In this document: positions 60,726 to 64,000 of the stretch, piece by piece
How the letters are laid out: every line of letters begins with the position of its first letter
Position numbering within the stretch: position 1 is the stretch's first letter
Assembly (NCBI GenBank): GCA_030431675.1
Contig: JAUIIV010000005.1
Span: forward strand, 1 to 64,000
DNA from: Gammaproteobacteria bacterium
Lineage (GTDB): Bacteria > Pseudomonadota > Gammaproteobacteria > UBA6186 > Azoamicaceae
Reading direction: 5' to 3'
DNA length: 64,000 bases
The notes under the pieces: generated by a model
Database searches by the model: none
Seen by the model: the letters and a program-made list of their open reading frames with translations, nothing else
Told to the model about the DNA's origin: nothing
Position numbers and translations under genes: made by a program

Positions 60726-62534
60726 CTAGGTTAATTCTGGATAAAAGTGCTCAATATTTTCTGGTTTACTAAATAAATAACCTTGCCCATAAGCACAGCC
60801 TAGTTCTAGCAAGCGGTCTCGCTGGTATTCTGTTTCTACCCATTCAGCAATAATTTCTATATCAAACTTATTAGCAATAAGAATTAATGCTTCTACAATG
60901 GTAAATTTTTCTGCTTCCGTGCCTATTTGGCTTACAAAAGAGCCATCAATTTTAATATAATCAAAAGGCAGCTCATATAGCCGAGAAATGGCAGCATATC
61001 CACTACCAAAATCATCTAAAGATACTTTAACACCTAGCCCATGCAAAGCATCCATATTTTGTTTTATACCCACCTTATCGTCAACCAATGCAGTTTCTGT
61101 AATCTCTACCGCTAAGTCAGTAGTATGTAAATTATACTTATCTAGACATTTTTGTATCTGGAGATAGATTTCACCTTTAAAGTCTTTAGCTGATAGATTA
61201 ATTGCTATTGGTTTAGGATTTTTTGTTTTGGACTTTAGCTCAGCAGCAACTCTACAGGCATTATCTAGCACCCAATTAGTAATTAATTTAATCTTACTAT
61301 ATTGCTCAGCGATTGGAATAAACTCACCAGGAGAAATATCACCTAAGTCTTTATGCCACCAGCGTAATAGAGCTTCGTAATGTAATACTTCTCCTGTTTT
61401 TAATGATACTACTGGTTGAAAAAGGATCTTAAAATTATTATTTATGTACGCATCTTCGATTGAAGCTGCAATGATTGCTATGCGTTTTTGCTCTTGACTA
61501 CGCTTGGCATCAAAAAACTCAAAAGCATTGCCTCCTGCATCATGCACCCCATCTGCAGCAGAAGTAGCGTTTTCTACTAATAGTTTTCGGTTTGTTGCAT
61601 CCATTGGGTACAATGAGATACCAATACTAATAGTAGCAAAAATATTTTCATCACCACGCATGATAGGCGCTCTCGAAATTGTCAGCATACTCTCTGCCAT
61701 TGCGGTAACTTCATTAATACTTACTACATTATCAATGAGTATTAAGTATAGGTTTTGCATATAGCGTGAAAGAACACAACCTTGCGGGAGGTTTGCTAGC
61801 AATCTCATGGTAAATCGATTGATAAATATATCAGTTCTTTCTACCCCTAGATGACGGTTCATTTCATGCAAGCTATCTAGTTTAATTGCTAAAAGCGCAC
61901 TCACATCATTTTTACTATCTACAATTTGCAGGTGTCTATCAAGATAGTCATTCATAAATTTGTCGTTTGGTAAACCTGTATTTTTGTCATGGTTTACCAT
62001 AACGCTCACTTGATTAGACATGGCATCTTGGGCACCAATACCATGGCGAAATAGATCTATAAAGAATTCTTCATTAGTAGAGTCAGTAGATTTTAAGTCT
62101 TGTAGTTTTTTACGAATTGTAGTAATCACATTTTTATAGTCATTATACTCTGCACACATCTTTTCTGTCAGGAAAAACTTATATTTTATTGTTAACATCA
62201 AAGCGAACATAAACTCTTCTGTAGGATTATGTGCTGCAGCATGCTCTATAACATCGCGATCATGTAAATTCTCTGCGTAGTCATAATTGTACTCACGCTC
62301 TATGACTAATGTTGGGTGTTTGCTAAATACATCTGCGTACTTTGCAGTTAGCTCTACAAAATTTTGATCGTTAAATATAACAAACAAGGTGTTATTATGC
62401 TTTAAGAACAAATCTATATGCAAGTTATTCTCACTGACAAAGGTTATATCTAAGTCAATTAGACTGTCGGTATGCCTATTTAGAATTTCATATTCATATG
62501 CACCGATTAGACACACCCGCATGTCTGTTTTCAT
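60726..62534 (-). CDS. EAL-domain c-di-GMP phosphodiesterase with degenerate GGDEF
   Basis: 602 aa. N-terminal ~150 residues unrecognised. GGDEF domain (~170-345): fold visible (NTGLPNDKF, ISIGISLYP, EFFDA) but the signature is MQNLY at 259-263, so no cyclase activity. EAL domain (~350-600): LHYEALLRWWH (~385-395), INLSAKDF, VEITETAL, VSLDDFGSGYAAISRL and IIAEWVET, with the catalytic acidic residues retained. It should hydrolyse c-di-GMP, with the dead GGDEF possibly sensing GTP. No membrane segment. It follows dotL by 37 bp on the same strand, so likely co-transcribed. AAGGGA precedes the ATG. Confidence 0.88.
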   Translation of the reverse strand: MKTDMRVCLIGAYEYEILNRHTDSLIDLDITFVSENNLHIDLFLKHNNTLFVIFNDQNFVELTAKYADVFSKHPTLVIEREYNYDYAENLHDRDVIEHAAAHNPTEEFMFALMLTIKYKFFLTEKMCAEYNDYKNVITTIRKKLQDLKSTDSTNEEFFIDLFRHGIGAQDAMSNQVSVMVNHDKNTGLPNDKFMNDYLDRHLQIVDSKNDVSALLAIKLDSLHEMNRHLGVERTDIFINRFTMRLLANLPQGCVLSRYMQNLYLILIDNVVSINEVTAMAESMLTISRAPIMRGDENIFATISIGISLYPMDATNRKLLVENATSAADGVHDAGGNAFEFFDAKRSQEQKRIAIIAASIEDAYINNNFKILFQPVVSLKTGEVLHYEALLRWWHKDLGDISPGEFIPIAEQYSKIKLITNWVLDNACRVAAELKSKTKNPKPIAINLSAKDFKGEIYLQIQKCLDKYNLHTTDLAVEITETALVDDKVGIKQNMDALHGLGVKVSLDDFGSGYAAISRLYELPFDYIKIDGSFVSQIGTEAEKFTIVEALILIANKFDIEIIAEWVETEYQRDRLLELGCAYGQGYLFSKPENIEHFYPELT

Positions 62535-62571
62535 TTAATTCCCTTATCTTATATAGTCTGCAGAATAGCTG

Positions 62572-64000
62572 CTAGTCTTCATCAAAATCATCTTGCAATA
62601 ACGATTCTAAATCATCTAAGCCTGGTAAATCTGGAAGCTCTGGTAACTCTTCCTCACCCTCTGGCGTATTTGGCACTACATCCCCTTCTGGTACATCACC
62701 TATTTTGGCCTGACCCAACATGTGTGTGTCATAATATGGTTGCCCACCAAACATTTCTATAGTTTGATTTACTGCCTGCATAAACTTATGTAAATCATAT
62801 GGCACGATTATACTCGGTGGATACGTAGTAACATTTTCTACATCGCGCAAGACATCGTCGGCAATAGCTTCTGCCTGCACCGAGTCTTCTCCAGTCAAGC
62901 GCTCTATATGTTTTAAATCTTCTAGGGTACTACCACGGCGAATTAAAGGTAGACCGTATAACTCTACATTTTCATCGCCTATCATAGTGCGCACTAATTC
63001 TGAGACCTCAATTTTAGTGAAGGCTGACATTAAATTGCTTACCTGCTCTTTTTCATATGGAGCGCTTAATTCTTCTTGACGCGCAATTTCAAACTCTAGC
63101 AATGCAATTAGAGCATTCACTCCGCGCTCTGTTGGCGACACATCAGTTGGAAAATTGTCTAATGTGCTAGCTACAATATCTATATCTTCGTTGGGTTTGA
63201 TGTTGAGCATTGGCATATCGCTATCAAACACACGTGCAAATTGTTTAAGTCTATCAGCAAGCTCTAATAACTCACTATCTGGTGGGATCTCAACTTTTAG
63301 AAAGTGTGTGATCCGCATTGCTTTTACAGGTTTAGGATTAGCATAAAACATTTCTGCACGTACTATATTTGACTTCCAAAATACGTGTGCTTGACCTTCT
63401 CTCTGATCTCGTAAATCTAACAACTCTATACGCTGTCTTCTATCTACCGAAGTACTTTTGGAGTCCATATAATTTACTGTTAAGCTACCAGAATCTTGCT
63501 GGAAGCCACTGACATTAGTAACATAGCTCTCACCAGCTACCTTATTGAAGAATTCCCATGTTTCTTGCGGATCTTCTAGTTTCATACAAATTTTTACGTT
63601 ACAGTTTGCACCAATTGATGCTGCTTCCTCTTTAGATGCTTTTTGAAATGCTGGTAAATCTTGTCCTGCAAAAATTGCCGAGAATCCTAAAGAACGTGCT
63701 TGTGCCGGCACTACAGCAAATCCTTTCACTGCATAGTAACCATACTCATCCATGATACACATATACGGTGCTGGAGAATTGGTAGGCTTACGTAGTACTA
63801 CATCACGATAATCCCCTTCTACGCGGTCACCTAAGCCTGAGGCCATCATTACTTTAAGAGATGCAATAATAATTTTCCCAAGATTTGACAACTCATCAGG
63901 TGATTTCTCTAACGCCGGTAGTAGAACTACTAAGATACGACGGTTAAGCACCACATCTTTTAAATCTACTTCTGCTAGATTTGTACGTAGTATATGTCCA
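62572..64000 (-). CDS. dotL: DotL/IcmO type IV coupling ATPase, C-terminal part (5' end outside the window)
   Basis: About 475 residues are present; the frame is open through 64000 (GHILRTNLAEVDLKDVVLNR), so the start and Walker A lie outside. VVLNRRILVVLLPALEKS, then LGKIIIASLKVMMASGLGDR, and FAVVPAQARSLGFSAIFAGQ are DotL hallmarks, including the Walker B/Q region. The C-terminal ~120 residues are acidic (EGEEELPELPDLPGLDDLES), the tail which in Legionella binds IcmS-IcmW and LvgA. It delivers substrates to the channel. Confidence 0.93.
   Translation of the reverse strand, partial: GHILRTNLAEVDLKDVVLNRRILVVLLPALEKSPDELSNLGKIIIASLKVMMASGLGDRVEGDYRDVVLRKPTNSPAPYMCIMDEYGYYAVKGFAVVPAQARSLGFSAIFAGQDLPAFQKASKEEAASIGANCNVKICMKLEDPQETWEFFNKVAGESYVTNVSGFQQDSGSLTVNYMDSKSTSVDRRQRIELLDLRDQREGQAHVFWKSNIVRAEMFYANPKPVKAMRITHFLKVEIPPDSELLELADRLKQFARVFDSDMPMLNIKPNEDIDIVASTLDNFPTDVSPTERGVNALIALLEFEIARQEELSAPYEKEQVSNLMSAFTKIEVSELVRTMIGDENVELYGLPLIRRGSTLEDLKHIERLTGEDSVQAEAIADDVLRDVENVTTYPPSIIVPYDLHKFMQAVNQTIEMFGGQPYYDTHMLGQAKIGDVPEGDVVPNTPEGEEELPELPDLPGLDDLESLLQDDFDED

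Noticed and set aside
1..64000. Search for CRISPR arrays and rRNA or tRNA genes.
   Set aside because: No regularly spaced direct repeats, and no rRNA or complete tRNA structure was seen by eye in the intergenic stretches.

Overview
The window is AT-rich bacterial chromosome that reads as a host-associated gammaproteobacterium of the order Legionellales (Legionella/Coxiella/Rickettsiella/Berkiella relatives). The basis is a Dot/Icm type IVB secretion locus (icmX, icmW, icmV, two dotA genes, dotL/icmO), a bacterial mevalonate pathway instead of the MEP enzyme Dxr, gammaproteobacterial housekeeping synteny (comEC-msbA-lpxK-Trm112; rpsB-tsf-pyrH-frr-uppS-cdsA-rseP), and a eukaryote-like U-box protein. 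Species cannot be fixed from the sequence alone.

Layout. 0-11.5 kb is accessory: a small HTH protein, an MFS transporter, an AT-rich block (RimK-like ATP-grasp ligase, class II glutamine amidotransferase, Pal-like lipoprotein) bracketed by a ~190 bp direct repeat of the MFS 3' end, a rimB-rimK pair with a divergent aspartoacylase-family gene, a signal-peptide M3 peptidase homologue whose zinc site is destroyed, and scars of a Tn3 transposase and a GGDEF protein. 11.9-21.4 kb is a compact minus-strand biosynthetic cluster: aspartate decarboxylase (PanD), phosphopantetheinyl transferase, desaturase-fold membrane oxygenase, ornithine-cyclodeaminase/SbnB-like dehydrogenase, a single-module NRPS (A-PCP-TE), a second AMP-forming ligase and a MATE-type exporter. 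The A domain lines up with a beta-alanine specificity code, and beta-alanine is the product of PanD, so the cluster seems to make, activate and export a beta-alanyl compound. 21.5-22.4 kb holds an orphan YefM-type antitoxin with a likely operator and decayed toxin remains.

23-45.8 kb is mostly housekeeping: lipid A export/synthesis, ComEC, LolCD, a DAHP-synthase-like enzyme, RseP, the complete lower mevalonate pathway from HMG-CoA reductase to IDI, then CdsA, UppS, Frr, PyrH, Tsf, RpsB and divergent Map. The mevalonate genes lie exactly between cdsA and rseP, where dxr sits in many relatives. Two hypothetical genes (22.8 and 33.3 kb) interrupt this stretch.

45.9-64 kb is the Dot/Icm region. 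It opens with three plus-strand genes, two of which look like mobile-element DNA-binding proteins stripped of their catalytic parts (a serine-recombinase-like and an IS1595-like zinc-ribbon protein). Then come icmX-icmW (minus), dotA1-icmV-dotA2 (plus), two unrecognised minus genes, an AAA/DUF4143 ATPase, a U-box protein with an upstream related gene, an EAL phosphodiesterase with a dead GGDEF domain, and dotL, which runs off the right edge. Several unrecognised proteins here are plausible Dot/Icm substrates, but that is inference.
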